DNA of 64,000 bases from Tolypothrix sp. PCC 7712 (GCF_025860405.1 NZ_CP063785.1:8433390-8497389); one strand, 5' to 3'; numbered from the stretch's first letter, positions 8,673 to 16,965 are shown. The notes: generated by a model from the sequence alone, not told the origin. A program made the numbers and translations.

Positions 8673-10865
8673 ATGTTTGCAGATTTAAAAACTTTATTCA
8701 TACAGCCAGCTATTATTACCAGTGCCTGTATTACTGTTTTGATGCTAGGTATTCAAAAACTGGGAGTTATAGAACCACTAGAACTAAAAGTTTACGATCG
8801 CATGATGCAAATGCGCGCTGATCCAGGAGTAGATTCCAGGTTGTTAATTGTTGCAGTCACAGAACAAGACCTGAAAAAATGGAATTGGCCCCTTTCTGGT
8901 GAAGTCCTAGACCGGGCTTTAGGCAAACTAGAAGCATATGAACCTCGCGCCATTGGTCTAGATATTTTTCGCGATTTGCCAGTACAACCAGGACATGAAA
9001 AACTGCTAAAGCGCCTCCAAGATAGCGATATTATCACTCCTGTATGTAAACATTCAGAAAAAGCCAACCCAGGAAATTCCGGAACAGCACCGCCTCAAGG
9101 TATAGAAGCAGATAGAGTGGGATTTAGCGATGTTGTCGAAGACACTGATGGTGTAATTCGCCGCAATCTGATATCAGTAGGTACAAATGCCAACGAGCCA
9201 TGCCAAGCTGTTTTTTCCTTCAGCTTCCAGTTAGCTCTCAAATATTTAGCAGTAGGAGGTATTCAACCACAATTGACCTCTAACAAACAACTGCAACTAC
9301 GTAATATTATCTTAAAACCTCTACAACCTGATGATGGTGCTTATCAGCACGCCGATACCACAGGCTATCAAATCCTGCTCAATTATCGTTCTCCCCGGCA
9401 AATTGCCCAGCAGGTAACGATTACCGAACTACTTTCCGACCAAGTAAAACCAGAATTAGTCAAAGACCGCATTGTGTTAATTGGTTCTACAGCATCTAGT
9501 CTCAATGATTTTTTTAACACGCCCTATGGTACAGGGAAATCAGATCGTTCTGGTAAAATTCCTGGAATTGAGCTTCACGCCCACAGCATCAGCCAAATTC
9601 TAAGTGTAGTACTCAACAAGCAGCCGCTATTTTGGTTTTTACCAGAGTGGGGAGAAGTATTTTGGATTTGGGGATGGGCTTTAGTTGGGGGATTAATCGC
9701 TTGGCGCATTCAACATCCACTCGGCTTAGGAATCGCAGAAGCCACAAGCATATTGGTGTTATGTAGTAGTAGCTTTGTGATTTTTACCCAAGCTGGATGG
9801 TTTCCTGTAGTGTCTCCAGTCTTGGGATTATTACTTGCAAGCGGAGGCGTGCTAGCTTATACAGCCTACCAAAGCAAGCAAGAACAAGCAGTGATGATGC
9901 AAAAAGTCCAAGATCAAAAAGAATTAATTGCTCAACTGCAAAACTTTGTTAGCCGGAGTAACGAAGCTACAACAGTAGCCGCCATTACACATACCTTCTC
10001 TCCCATCACTCAAGAACTCCAAACAGACACCATACTCAACAAGCGTTATAGAATTACCAGTAATTTAGGTTCTGGTGGCTTTAGCTATACTTACTTAGCG
10101 GAAGATACCCAACGTCCTGGATATCCTCAATGTGTAGTTAAACAGTTGCGTCCTGCTAGCCAAGATACTGAATATTTAGATATTCTCAGACGCTTATTTA
10201 AAACAGAGGCAAAAATTTTAGAAATTGTGGGTAATCACCCGCAGATACCATCTTTACTAGCTTTTTTTGAAGAAAATAAGCAATTTTATTTAATACAAGA
10301 ATATATATCTGGGCATCCTCTTTCTGAAGAAATCAATTCAGATAAACGCCTCAAACCAACTGAAGTTACGGCTATTCTCAAGGATGTTTTGCAAGTCTTA
10401 ATTTTTATTCACAGCTACGGTGTGATTCATCGAGATCTCAAACCTAGTAATTTAATTAGGCGCAAAGCAGATGGACGCGTTGTTGTAATCGACTTTGGTG
10501 CGGTTAAGCAAGTGCAACCGCAAGAACAAGACAACCAAACAATCGCCATCGGTACACCTGGCTATGCAGCAACAGAGCAATTGAGTGGTCAACCCACCCT
10601 CAACAGCGATATTTTTGCCTTAGGAATGATTGCTATCCAAGCTTTAACAGGAGTATACCCCAAAGTCTTCCGTAGAGATATCAATACAGGTGCAGTTATT
10701 CTCCCAGTAAAATCCGACACAGACGATCAGACTTGGCAATATTGGTGGGAACTAGCAGAAACTACCGAAACCTTTGCCAGAGTCTTAGATAGAATGGTAC
10801 ACCTCGACTTTACCCAAAGATATCAGTCAGCCAGCGAAGTATTGAATACTTTGGAAAATTTTTAG
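8673..10865 (+). CDS. CHASE2 sensor domain fused to Ser/Thr protein kinase
   Basis: An N-terminal membrane segment is followed by a CHASE2 extracytoplasmic sensor (about residues 30-330, with VYDRMMQMRADP, RAIGLDIFRDLP and DRIVLIGSTA), then two or three membrane helices, a short helical linker and a Hanks-type kinase from about residue 445. The kinase has the glycine loop LGSGGFSYTYLAED, the catalytic loop HRDLKPSNL and the magnesium motif DFG in VVIDFGAVK. It should sense an outside cue and phosphorylate cytoplasmic proteins; both ligand and substrate are unknown. A TTG eight codons earlier is possible, but the ATG at 8673 is preferred. It lies about 130 bp after the exoprotein gene on the same strand. 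Confidence 0.88.
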   Translation: MFADLKTLFIQPAIITSACITVLMLGIQKLGVIEPLELKVYDRMMQMRADPGVDSRLLIVAVTEQDLKKWNWPLSGEVLDRALGKLEAYEPRAIGLDIFRDLPVQPGHEKLLKRLQDSDIITPVCKHSEKANPGNSGTAPPQGIEADRVGFSDVVEDTDGVIRRNLISVGTNANEPCQAVFSFSFQLALKYLAVGGIQPQLTSNKQLQLRNIILKPLQPDDGAYQHADTTGYQILLNYRSPRQIAQQVTITELLSDQVKPELVKDRIVLIGSTASSLNDFFNTPYGTGKSDRSGKIPGIELHAHSISQILSVVLNKQPLFWFLPEWGEVFWIWGWALVGGLIAWRIQHPLGLGIAEATSILVLCSSSFVIFTQAGWFPVVSPVLGLLLASGGVLAYTAYQSKQEQAVMMQKVQDQKELIAQLQNFVSRSNEATTVAAITHTFSPITQELQTDTILNKRYRITSNLGSGGFSYTYLAEDTQRPGYPQCVVKQLRPASQDTEYLDILRRLFKTEAKILEIVGNHPQIPSLLAFFEENKQFYLIQEYISGHPLSEEINSDKRLKPTEVTAILKDVLQVLIFIHSYGVIHRDLKPSNLIRRKADGRVVVIDFGAVKQVQPQEQDNQTIAIGTPGYAATEQLSGQPTLNSDIFALGMIAIQALTGVYPKVFRRDINTGAVILPVKSDTDDQTWQYWWELAETTETFARVLDRMVHLDFTQRYQSASEVLNTLENF

Positions 10866-11063
10866 GGCATTGGGCATTGGGCATTGGGCATTGGGTAATA
10901 GGTAATTGGTAATTGGATTTCCCCCTCATCTCCCTCATCTCCCTCATCTCCCTCATCTCCCTCATCTCCCTTATCCCCAGTCCCCAGTCCCCAGTCCCCA
11001 GTCCCCAATCCCCAGTCCCCAATCCCCATTACCCCTTATCCCCAGAGGGGGCCCCGAGTTCCC
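10866..11063. repeat. Composite array: GGGCATT, GGTAATT, CCCTCATCT, CCCCAGT modules
   Basis: Directly after the kinase stop comes a run of GGGCATT, then GGTAATT, then five or six copies of the nonamer CCCTCATCT, then many CCCCAGT/CCCCAAT heptamers. The module order is the same in other arrays of this window. Small ORFs across it are low-complexity artefacts. Confidence 0.85.
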
Positions 11064-11070
11064 CAATCCC

Positions 11071-12273
11071 TTAACCACCCGCGAGCTGACTCAGCGCTTT
11101 TGCTAAATATGCATACTGCTCTAGCTTATTGTAAATTTGTGCGGATATCCGCAGCAGCAGGCGAGGCGATTCCTGCCAGGGTACTACCTGTACTTGAATG
11201 CCAAATTTATCAAATAAGTCATCATGTACAGACATAAAATGTCGATTTTCTAACGCATTTGGCATGGGTATAACTGCCATCGAACCAATCATTGACTCGG
11301 GACAAGGTGGTAAAACTCCCAGAGATTGGCAAAGTAGTTGTCTGGCTTCTAATACTAACTGATGATTTTGCTGCCTCAGCTCATCCCAACCTCCAGGAAG
11401 CAAGGAACCCATAAAGGCGATCGCTTCGGGAACGCACATATAAGCGGTAGGATCGTCTGTACCTGTCCAATCGAATTCTAGTTGAAATCTCGATTTATCG
11501 GTTCTAGGTGAATTAGCACCATGACTAATTGTCAGAGGACGAATTTCTGACTGTTTATCTGGTTGCACGTACAAAAATGCGGCTCCCTTGGGCGCACATA
11601 GCCATTTATGGCAATTACCTGTGTAATAAGCTGCCCCAATTTCTCGCAGATTCAGCGCTATCATTCCCGGAGCATGGGCACCATCTATGAGTGTATCTAC
11701 GCCTTGCTGTTGCAATTCCTTGATTAACTGCTGAATCGGGAAAATCAGCCCTGTCTGGCTAGTTACATGATCTATCAGGGCTAACTTTGTTTTTGGGGAA
11801 ACTCGCTCCATTACCGCCGCTATTACCTGCTGTGGCGACTCAATCGGAAACGGAATTTTAGCAATGACTATCCGTACGCCAGTGCGACTAGCAATAAAAT
11901 CTAAGGCATTGCGGCAAGCGTTATATTCGTGGTTGGTTGTCAAAATTTCATCTTCAGCAGTAAAGGTAAGCGATCGCAATACTGCATTTACACCAGTCGT
12001 CGCATTATTGACAAATACCACATCCTCGCTATCCGCGCCTACAAAGTCGGCTAGTTTGCTTCTAGCGTTATCTATTAGGGGTTCCCACGCTCTACCAAAA
12101 AAGTTGATTGGCTCTTGTTCCAGCTGCGATCGCAATTTTTGCTGAACCTCTAGCACTGCTTTCGGACAAGCACCAAAAGACCCATGATTCAGAAATGTTA
12201 TTTCTGGATCAAGAGTCCATAAGTTTGCATATTCTGAAGACTGAAGTTTGAAACTTAGCTTTTCATCCTTCAT
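11071..12273 (-). CDS. Class V PLP-dependent aminotransferase (isopenicillin N epimerase-like)
   Basis: The 400-residue product has the fold-type I, class V pattern: FLNHGSFGACP near the N-terminus, NNATTGVNAVLRSL for cofactor phosphate binding, DGAHAPG with the Asp that contacts the PLP ring nitrogen, and CHKWLCAPKGAAFL with the Schiff-base lysine. Class V members include isopenicillin N epimerase, cysteine desulfurases and serine-type aminotransferases; annotation pipelines usually give isopenicillin N epimerase to this subgroup, but there are no beta-lactam genes here, so that name should not be taken as function. The length fits the family. It reads away from the tRNA gene just upstream. 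Confidence 0.82.
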   Translation of the reverse strand: MKDEKLSFKLQSSEYANLWTLDPEITFLNHGSFGACPKAVLEVQQKLRSQLEQEPINFFGRAWEPLIDNARSKLADFVGADSEDVVFVNNATTGVNAVLRSLTFTAEDEILTTNHEYNACRNALDFIASRTGVRIVIAKIPFPIESPQQVIAAVMERVSPKTKLALIDHVTSQTGLIFPIQQLIKELQQQGVDTLIDGAHAPGMIALNLREIGAAYYTGNCHKWLCAPKGAAFLYVQPDKQSEIRPLTISHGANSPRTDKSRFQLEFDWTGTDDPTAYMCVPEAIAFMGSLLPGGWDELRQQNHQLVLEARQLLCQSLGVLPPCPESMIGSMAVIPMPNALENRHFMSVHDDLFDKFGIQVQVVPWQESPRLLLRISAQIYNKLEQYAYLAKALSQLAGG

Positions 12274-12296
12274 TCTTCACCTTTTATCCTTTTTAA

Positions 12297-12368
<72 letters not shown>

Positions 12369-12516
12369 TTGCTCACGATTTATAATCTTAAAGGTAAAAA
12401 TAGGATTTGGCAAGTACCTGGGCCAATTTTTTTTTTAATGCCTAAAACTTGGTAATTTTTGCAGTCCAAATCGGCTCTGGATTTAAAGCAGAGATTTCAC
12501 AGACTCAAATATCGAT

Positions 12517-13068
12517 CTACTTCAATCCCATTCTTAGTTCCACCAAGCGCTGCCGAGACTTGGCATCGATGGCGTTAGCCAAAAATCTGCTTTTAGATTG
12601 TTTGCGTGATTGATACTTATGTCGCATCCGACAAACAGTAGTTTCGACTTCGCCACATAGTTGTTGTGCAGACAACCATTCAGCACCATACCCCTGTACC
12701 ATCAGCTGCTGTGCCCGATCTGATGTGGCGACAATCACGCGAGAAATTCGCGACTGAATTATTTGGTAGCGTAAAGACGCACAGAGTTTTTCAATATAGG
12801 TATCTGCTGTTTGCCCAAAATCAGTATAGTGAACTGATAATAGCTCTGTAATAACTTCTTTGTTACTACAGGTATTTTGATATTGGGCATCAAAAACGAT
12901 TTGAGTATCGTAACCTTGAAACGAACTATAACTAGTCATCGTTTCCACTAATTCAACTCGTGCAGCTTCAAGTCCTGAATTATCACGAGTTTTTTTCAAA
13001 CAAGGCCAAGCGCCAATTATGTTGTAGCCGTCTACTAACAAAACGGCTTGGGTTAAGGAACGGGGCAT
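12517..13068 (-). CDS. NYN-domain (YacP/Rae1-like) ribonuclease
   Basis: The 183-residue protein starts with LLVDGYNIIGAWP, the acidic Asp-x-x-Asn signature of the NYN/PIN-like nuclease fold, and continues with QIVFDAQYQ, TADTYIEKLC and VIVATSDRAQQL, all conserved in the YacP family. Bacillus YacP (Rae1) cuts mRNA at the ribosome; cyanobacterial relatives are uncharacterised and usually have this length. The C-terminus is basic (KYQSRKQSKSRF), which may help bind RNA. It is preceded by its own upstream region, separated from the ABC ATPase gene by a terminator. Confidence 0.82.
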   Translation of the reverse strand: MPRSLTQAVLLVDGYNIIGAWPCLKKTRDNSGLEAARVELVETMTSYSSFQGYDTQIVFDAQYQNTCSNKEVITELLSVHYTDFGQTADTYIEKLCASLRYQIIQSRISRVIVATSDRAQQLMVQGYGAEWLSAQQLCGEVETTVCRMRHKYQSRKQSKSRFLANAIDAKSRQRLVELRMGLK

Positions 13069-13189
13069 GGTTTTTAATCACAATTATCTAGAGTTGACAA
13101 GATTCGTTCATAACTTTATATAGTAATTGAAGCACCGCTTGTCACACTATGTTACAGAACACAAAAGTTGTTTAAAAATACAGCTAAAA

Positions 13190-13218
13190 ATTGAAAACGC
13201 GCCTGTGAAAGGCGCGTT
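13190..13218 (-). terminator. Intrinsic terminator after the ABC ATPase gene
   Basis: On the minus strand AACGCGCC (13211-13218) pairs with GGCGCGTT (13196-13203) around a 7-base loop and is followed by TTTTC and AATTTTT. It lies about 70 bp past the stop of the ATPase gene. Confidence 0.75.
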
Positions 13219-13285
13219 GCAGTTGTTGAAGTTATTTTGTTGAATTGTGATCTGCAGACAAAGAACTAGCAAAGAAATTGTGATT

Positions 13286-13963
13286 TTATGACACTTCTTT
13301 GTGTACTTCCATCAAACGCTGTTTGAGGCGCAGGGGTTCACCTTGATCTACAAGCAAACCATTTTCTAATAGAAAAGCACCATCACAATAGTTCAACTCA
13401 TCTAAGCGATGGGTTACCCATAGCGCTGTAATACCACGACTTTTGACAAGGTTACGGACACCAGCCACTAAATCTAGTTGGCTATCTGGATCTAATAGGG
13501 CAGTGGGTTCATCTAATAGTAAGATTTCACAGCGACGCGCGATCGCACCAGCAATTGCCACTCGCTGTTTCTGTCCGCCACTCAAAGCATAGATAGGGCG
13601 ACGTTGTAGGGTGTGTAAATTTACAGCCCCTAAAGCCTCCTCTACTCTGGCTCTAACTGCTGCAGGGGGCAATTTTTCTTTTACTAGTCCAAAAGCCACA
13701 TCCGCACCAACTGTGGGCATTACCAGTTGATGATCGGGATTTTGAAACACAAAGCCCACGGGATGCAACACCCCAATTTCTCCTGATGTGGGAGCTAATA
13801 ATCCTGCTAACAATCTCAGTAGCGTTGATTTACCACTGCCATTTGTACCCAGAAGCATCCAAAATTCGCCTCTAGGGACTTCTAGAGAGCAAGATTTAAT
13901 GGCTGTCTGCCCACTTGGCCAACTAAAGTGTAAATCCTTAACTTTGATTCCCGCTTCCGCCAT
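13286..13963 (-). CDS. ABC transporter ATPase of energy-coupling-factor (CbiO/EcfA) type
   Basis: The 225-residue protein carries Walker A GTNGSGKST, Q-loop VFQNPDHQLVMPTV, signature LSGGQKQRVAIAGA, Walker B ILLLDEPTALLDPD and the switch histidine in WVTHRLDEL. The NPDHQL and the short length are typical of ATPases of ECF importers (cobalt, biotin and other vitamins). No T or S component is nearby, so the substrate is unknown; bioB in this window is 27 kb away and is not evidence for biotin. It follows the 90-aa gene with a 13-bp gap, so the two are probably one transcript, ended by the terminator at 13190-13218. Confidence 0.85.
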   Translation of the reverse strand: MAEAGIKVKDLHFSWPSGQTAIKSCSLEVPRGEFWMLLGTNGSGKSTLLRLLAGLLAPTSGEIGVLHPVGFVFQNPDHQLVMPTVGADVAFGLVKEKLPPAAVRARVEEALGAVNLHTLQRRPIYALSGGQKQRVAIAGAIARRCEILLLDEPTALLDPDSQLDLVAGVRNLVKSRGITALWVTHRLDELNYCDGAFLLENGLLVDQGEPLRLKQRLMEVHKEVS

Positions 13964-13976
13964 TTAGATAACCTGC

Positions 13977-14249
13977 TTACTCAGCAGTCAGGGAAACAAA
14001 TCCAGGTGGTCTACCACTGCTAGTGGTGACACCATCTTTTTGCATAATCTGTACCCCAGAAATTTCACTAGCACGAACAGCAATTTTTTTCTCTGTCTTG
14101 CCTTCACACTTGAGTTCCACAATGTCAGGGTTACCAGACCGCATCGCTGCCAAAATCAGTTGATAGACAGCCTCAGCATCTTCTGCTGACTTACGTTGTA
14201 CCGATACTGGGAAAGCCGTATTTCTGACGGTTAAGTCGATGGTAAACAT
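13977..14249 (-). CDS. Conserved cyanobacterial 90-residue protein, function unknown
   Basis: The product is small, acidic and soluble with no membrane segment. Visible features are a beta-rich start (MFTIDLTVRNTAFPVSVQRK), a helix with AEDAEAVYQLILAAMRSG and a lysine-rich strand (VELKCEGKTEKKIAVRASEI). I do not recognise a domain beyond a cyanobacterial hypothetical protein that I believe is often next to this ATPase gene. It is 13 bp upstream of that gene in the same direction, which suggests joint expression. Confidence 0.7.
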   Translation of the reverse strand: MFTIDLTVRNTAFPVSVQRKSAEDAEAVYQLILAAMRSGNPDIVELKCEGKTEKKIAVRASEISGVQIMQKDGVTTSSGRPPGFVSLTAE

Positions 14250-14329
14250 TTAGCATTAATCAAGTTAACTGTAGCACTCATTCTAGCGCTAGCTGCTTGA
14301 TTACTGGTGTAGGGCGGGGGAGGGAAAAG

Positions 14330-14700
14330 GGGCAGGGAGCAGGGAGCAAGGGAGATGAGGGAGATGAGGGAGATGAGGGAGATGAGGGAGATGAGGGAGA
14401 TGAGGGAGATGAGGGAGATGAGGGAGATGAGGGAGATGAGGGAGATGAGGGAGATGAGGGAGATGAGGGAGATGAGGAAGATGAGGGAGATGAGGAAGAT
14501 GAGGAAGATGTAGACGCGATAGCGGCTACTCTGCGAGTTCTCCGCAGGAGTACCCGTGGGGTGGGGAAAAGAGGGAATCAGCAACACCAAACACCCAACA
14601 CCTATTAACCAATTACCAATTACCAATTACCCATTACCTAACGCCCAATGCCCAATGCCTAACGCCCAATGCCCAATGCCCAATGCCCAATGCCCCATCC
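14330..14700. repeat. Long GATGAGGGA nonamer array plus AATTACC and GCCCAAT heptamers
   Basis: About 17 copies of the 9-bp unit GATGAGGGA occupy 14351-14510 and are nearly perfect; later copies show GATGAGGAA variants. They are followed by AATTACC heptamers (14600-14640) and GCCCAAT heptamers (14640-14695). A frame on the plus strand would read poly-Gly-Asp-Glu, but this is a by-product of the 9-bp period. The gene-free stretch 14250-14904 holds this array and then the psbD upstream region. Confidence 0.85.
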
Positions 14701-14851
14701 CCATAAATCTATACAAATCTTAAAAAAAATTTAAATATACCTGGAAATATTAGAGATTTGCACCTAACATAATTAGAGACAGTAAAAAATTGTAAACTGG
14801 ATACAAAAGCCAGTTCACTTTCTGTTCATAGAGAGCTAAATCCTCGCGATC

Positions 14852-14857
14852 TATAAT
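14852..14857 (+). promoter_or_regulatory. Candidate -10 of psbD
   Basis: TATAAT lies 48 bp before the psbD start, with a weak -35. A GGAG at about 14890 sits upstream of the ATG as a possible ribosome site. The region 14700-14850 is AT-rich and has no other clear motif. Confidence 0.45.
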
Positions 14858-14904
14858 ACAGAAGTAAAAACCCGTACTTATAAACTTTTTGGAGATTTAT
14901 TCTC

Positions 14905-15960
14905 ATGACCATCGCAGTTGGGCGCGCCCCCAGTAGAGGGTGGTTTGACGTTCTAGACGACTGGTTGAAGCGCGATCGCTTTGTATTCGTAGGTTGGTCA
15001 GGGATATTGTTATTCCCATGCGCTTTCCTCGCACTAGGCGGTTGGCTCACAGGAACAACCTTCGTCACGTCATGGTACACCCACGGTTTAGCATCTTCTT
15101 ATTTAGAAGGCTGTAACTTTATCACAGTAGCTGTATCCACCCCAGCCGATAGTTTGGGACATTCCCTGTTACTGCTGTGGGGGCCAGAAGCACAAGGAGA
15201 CTTCACCCGTTGGTGTCAACTCGGGGGGTTATGGACATTCGTGGCGCTACACGGAGCCTTTGGCTTAATTGGCTTCATGTTACGGCAGTTTGAAATTGCC
15301 CGTCTAGTAGGAATCCGCCCCTATAACGCCTTGGCATTCTCTGCACCGATTGCAGTGTTTGTCAGCGTGTTCTTGATGTACCCCTTGGGACAATCAAGCT
15401 GGTTCTTTGCACCCAGCTTTGGAGTAGCAGGAATTTTCCGCTTCATCCTGTTTGTACAAGGATTCCATAACTTCACCCTCAACCCCTTCCACATGATGGG
15501 AGTAGCAGGTGTGTTGGGTGGAGCATTGCTGTGTGCGATTCACGGAGCGACAGTCGAAAATACCCTGTTTGAAGATGGTGAAGCTGCGAACACCTTCCGC
15601 GCCTTCAACCCCACCCAATCAGAAGAAACCTACTCAATGGTGACTGCAAACCGTTTCTGGTCACAGATTTTCGGGATTGCCTTCTCCAACAAACGCTGGT
15701 TACACTTCTTCATGCTGTTTGTGCCAGTCACAGGTCTGTGGATGGCAGCAGTGGGCATCGTCGGTATCGCTCTCAACCTGCGGGCTTACGACTTCGTATC
15801 ACAGGAATTGCGGGCGGCTGAAGACCCAGAGTTTGAAACATTCTATACCAAAAACATTTTGCTGAACGAGGGTATCCGCGCTTGGATGGCTCCTCAAGAT
15901 CAGCCCCACGAACAATTTGTATTCCCTGAAGAAGTACTACCTCGTGGTAATGCTCTCTAA
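14905..15960 (+). CDS. psbD: Photosystem II reaction-centre protein D2, stand-alone copy
   Basis: The 351-residue product is unmistakable D2, one residue shorter than the usual 352. It keeps the ChlZ ligand H116, TyrD Y159, its partner H188, the P680 ligand H196 and the iron ligands H213 and H267 (each one less than standard numbering). D2 with D1 binds the electron-transfer cofactors of photosystem II in the thylakoid. There is no overlapping psbC; a terminator follows 57 bp later. This fits the second psbD gene (psbD2) of cyanobacteria, in other species induced by strong light. One oddity: position 190 is Phe (HNFTLNPFH) where the Trp of HNWTLN is expected. Confidence 0.97.
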   Translation: MTIAVGRAPSRGWFDVLDDWLKRDRFVFVGWSGILLFPCAFLALGGWLTGTTFVTSWYTHGLASSYLEGCNFITVAVSTPADSLGHSLLLLWGPEAQGDFTRWCQLGGLWTFVALHGAFGLIGFMLRQFEIARLVGIRPYNALAFSAPIAVFVSVFLMYPLGQSSWFFAPSFGVAGIFRFILFVQGFHNFTLNPFHMMGVAGVLGGALLCAIHGATVENTLFEDGEAANTFRAFNPTQSEETYSMVTANRFWSQIFGIAFSNKRWLHFFMLFVPVTGLWMAAVGIVGIALNLRAYDFVSQELRAAEDPEFETFYTKNILLNEGIRAWMAPQDQPHEQFVFPEEVLPRGNAL

Positions 15961-16016
15961 TTAACTCATCACTATGAGTTGATTGACATTTAAGATTCAT
16001 CATTCTCTAGGTTTTA

Positions 16017-16051
16017 AAATCCCTCTTCCAAAATGGACGAGGGATTTTTTT
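16017..16051 (+). terminator. Intrinsic terminator of psbD
   Basis: AAATCCCTC (16017-16025) pairs with GAGGGATTT (16039-16047) and is followed by a T run to 16051. Its position right after psbD shows that the gene is transcribed alone. Confidence 0.85.
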
Positions 16052-16319
16052 ATCTAGTTGGGGACTTCCAAAAAATAAACTATCCAATTTACAGAGATAA
16101 TATTGTCTCTCTCCTTTCTGCTTGTTGAGACACGATTAATTGCGTCTCAGCCCTACCCCCTTGGCAAAAAATCGATAGTATCTTTTTTTAGTTGGAAGTC
16201 CCCAGTTGGTGAATTAGAGAAAATTTATGTGCTATATTTATTGAAGGTTCTAAACCCAGAGTAAAGATACTCTGCCTTATTGAGACTAAGACCGCTTAGG
16301 CAACAAGGAGGTGATGCCC

Positions 16320-16391
16320 ATGATAGAAAGTAGTAAACGCATGGGTCATCAGGTTGCAGTTAGCCGGCTGTGTGCCGGGGCTGTTCTCTAA
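16320..16391 (+). CDS. 23-residue leader-type peptide with perfect Shine-Dalgarno
   Basis: The ATG at 16320 opens 23 codons starting MIESSKRMGHQVAV and ending LCAGAVL. AAGGAGGTGAT at 16305-16315 is an 11-base perfect complement of the usual 3' end of bacterial 16S rRNA, eight bases separate GGAGG from ATG, and few genes in this window have anything comparable. The first four bases of that site lie in hairpin 1, and its end plus the start codon lie in hairpin 2, so translation should depend on RNA folding. The peptide has no acidic or hydrophobic block pointing to a membrane role. I do not recognise it. It may be functional itself or only a sensor of translation. Confidence 0.5.
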   Translation: MIESSKRMGHQVAVSRLCAGAVL

Positions 16392-16497
16392 AAGTTAGCC
16401 TTAGTTCTCTAAGAGATACTAAGTGTAGCTCAAGTAGCTAGGCTGATGCACGGAGTTCCTTCCGGCAGTCTGGTTGCAACCTGAAGACCCGACTAGA

Positions 16498-16544
16498 CCG
16501 CTCTGACTTAGATTATCCGATCTAAATCAGAGCGGATAGTTTTT
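16498..16544 (+). terminator. Terminator-like hairpin closing the structured RNA
   Basis: CCGCTCTGA-CTTAGAT (16498-16513) pairs with ATCTAA-ATCAGAGCGG (16520-16535) with one mismatch, followed by ATAGTTTTT. It could end the small RNA or act as an attenuator for the gene at 16684. Confidence 0.7.
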
Positions 16545-16683
16545 GTAAGTGGGTAATAACAAAAGTATTCATTCAAAGCATAAAATCAGCATCTATGCAA
16601 TCTTCATAATAGATGTAGTACAAATACTAGTATCACCCTGAAAGCTAAAAAGTAACTAAGTATTACAACAAGAGGAGTTGAAT

Positions 16684-16965
16684 ATGGCGCAGCTACTCAC
16701 TCAGACGGAAATTCAAGAAAAAGTAAGTGGGCTTTTAGGCTGGACTGTTGAAGGAGCTAAATTAAAGACTACGCGCACTTTTAAAGATTTTATTCAAGCA
16801 ATTGAGTTTGTTAACAAATTAGTGGAACCTTCTGAGTCCGCAGGACATCATCCTGATATAGAGATTTCCTATAACAAGGTGAAAATCCAATTAACCACAC
16901 ATGACTCAGGTGGTTTAACACCGAAAGATTTTCATCTAGCAGAGGTAATTTCCCAAATTAACTGA
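16684..16965 (+). CDS. Pterin-4a-carbinolamine dehydratase (PCD/DCoH family)
   Basis: The 93-residue protein has the family signature: LLGWTVEGAKLKTTRTFKDF, then ESAGHHPDIEISYNKVKIQL with the active-site His-His-Pro-Asp, and HDSGGLTPKD with the third histidine. The enzyme dehydrates 4a-hydroxytetrahydropterin in pterin recycling; in cyanobacteria without an aromatic hydroxylase it may serve folate or molybdopterin chemistry instead. The ATG at 16684 is chosen because GAGGAG ends six bases before it; a TTG two codons earlier would overlap that site. Length matches the family. It lies 140 bp after the structured RNA. Confidence 0.92.
   Translation: MAQLLTQTEIQEKVSGLLGWTVEGAKLKTTRTFKDFIQAIEFVNKLVEPSESAGHHPDIEISYNKVKIQLTTHDSGGLTPKDFHLAEVISQIN

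Larger units (their letters stand above)
16233..16545 (+). ncRNA. Candidate structured RNA with embedded 23-codon ORF and terminal hairpin
   Basis: A TATATT -10-like box at 16233-16238 precedes a dense chain of paired segments: CCTT/AAGG, TTG/CAA and CTAAG/CTTAG form hairpin 1 (16275-16308); GATG+CCCATG pairs with CATGGG+CATC (16313-16322 with 16340-16350) to form hairpin 2; CAGGTTGCA (16350-16358) pairs long-range with TGCAACCTG (16475-16483), enclosing GCCGGC..GCCGG and CTTAGT..ACTAAG hairpins; a 16-bp terminator-like stem closes it. I compared it by eye with 6S, SRP, tmRNA, RNase P and common riboswitch consensuses and saw no match. It may be an independent small RNA or a leader of the dehydratase gene 140 bp downstream. 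Confidence 0.6.

Noticed and set aside
11071..12273. True isopenicillin N epimerase of a beta-lactam cluster
   Set aside because: No ACV synthetase, isopenicillin synthase or other cluster gene is near; only the general class V assignment is supported.
14297..14608. ORF encoding poly-Gly-Asp-Glu
   Set aside because: It is a consequence of the 9-bp repeat GATGAGGGA, whose period is a multiple of three; there is no start context, no flanking domain, and the opposite strand is open too.
14905..15960. psbD-psbC operon
   Set aside because: No psbC follows and a strong terminator lies 57 bp after the stop, so this is a stand-alone copy.
16245..16545. 6S RNA, SRP RNA, tmRNA or a known riboswitch
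   Set aside because: By eye there is no SRP tetraloop domain, no tmRNA tag or tRNA-like ends, no 6S open-bubble layout, and no TPP, cobalamin, THF or glutamine aptamer core. A covariance search is still needed.
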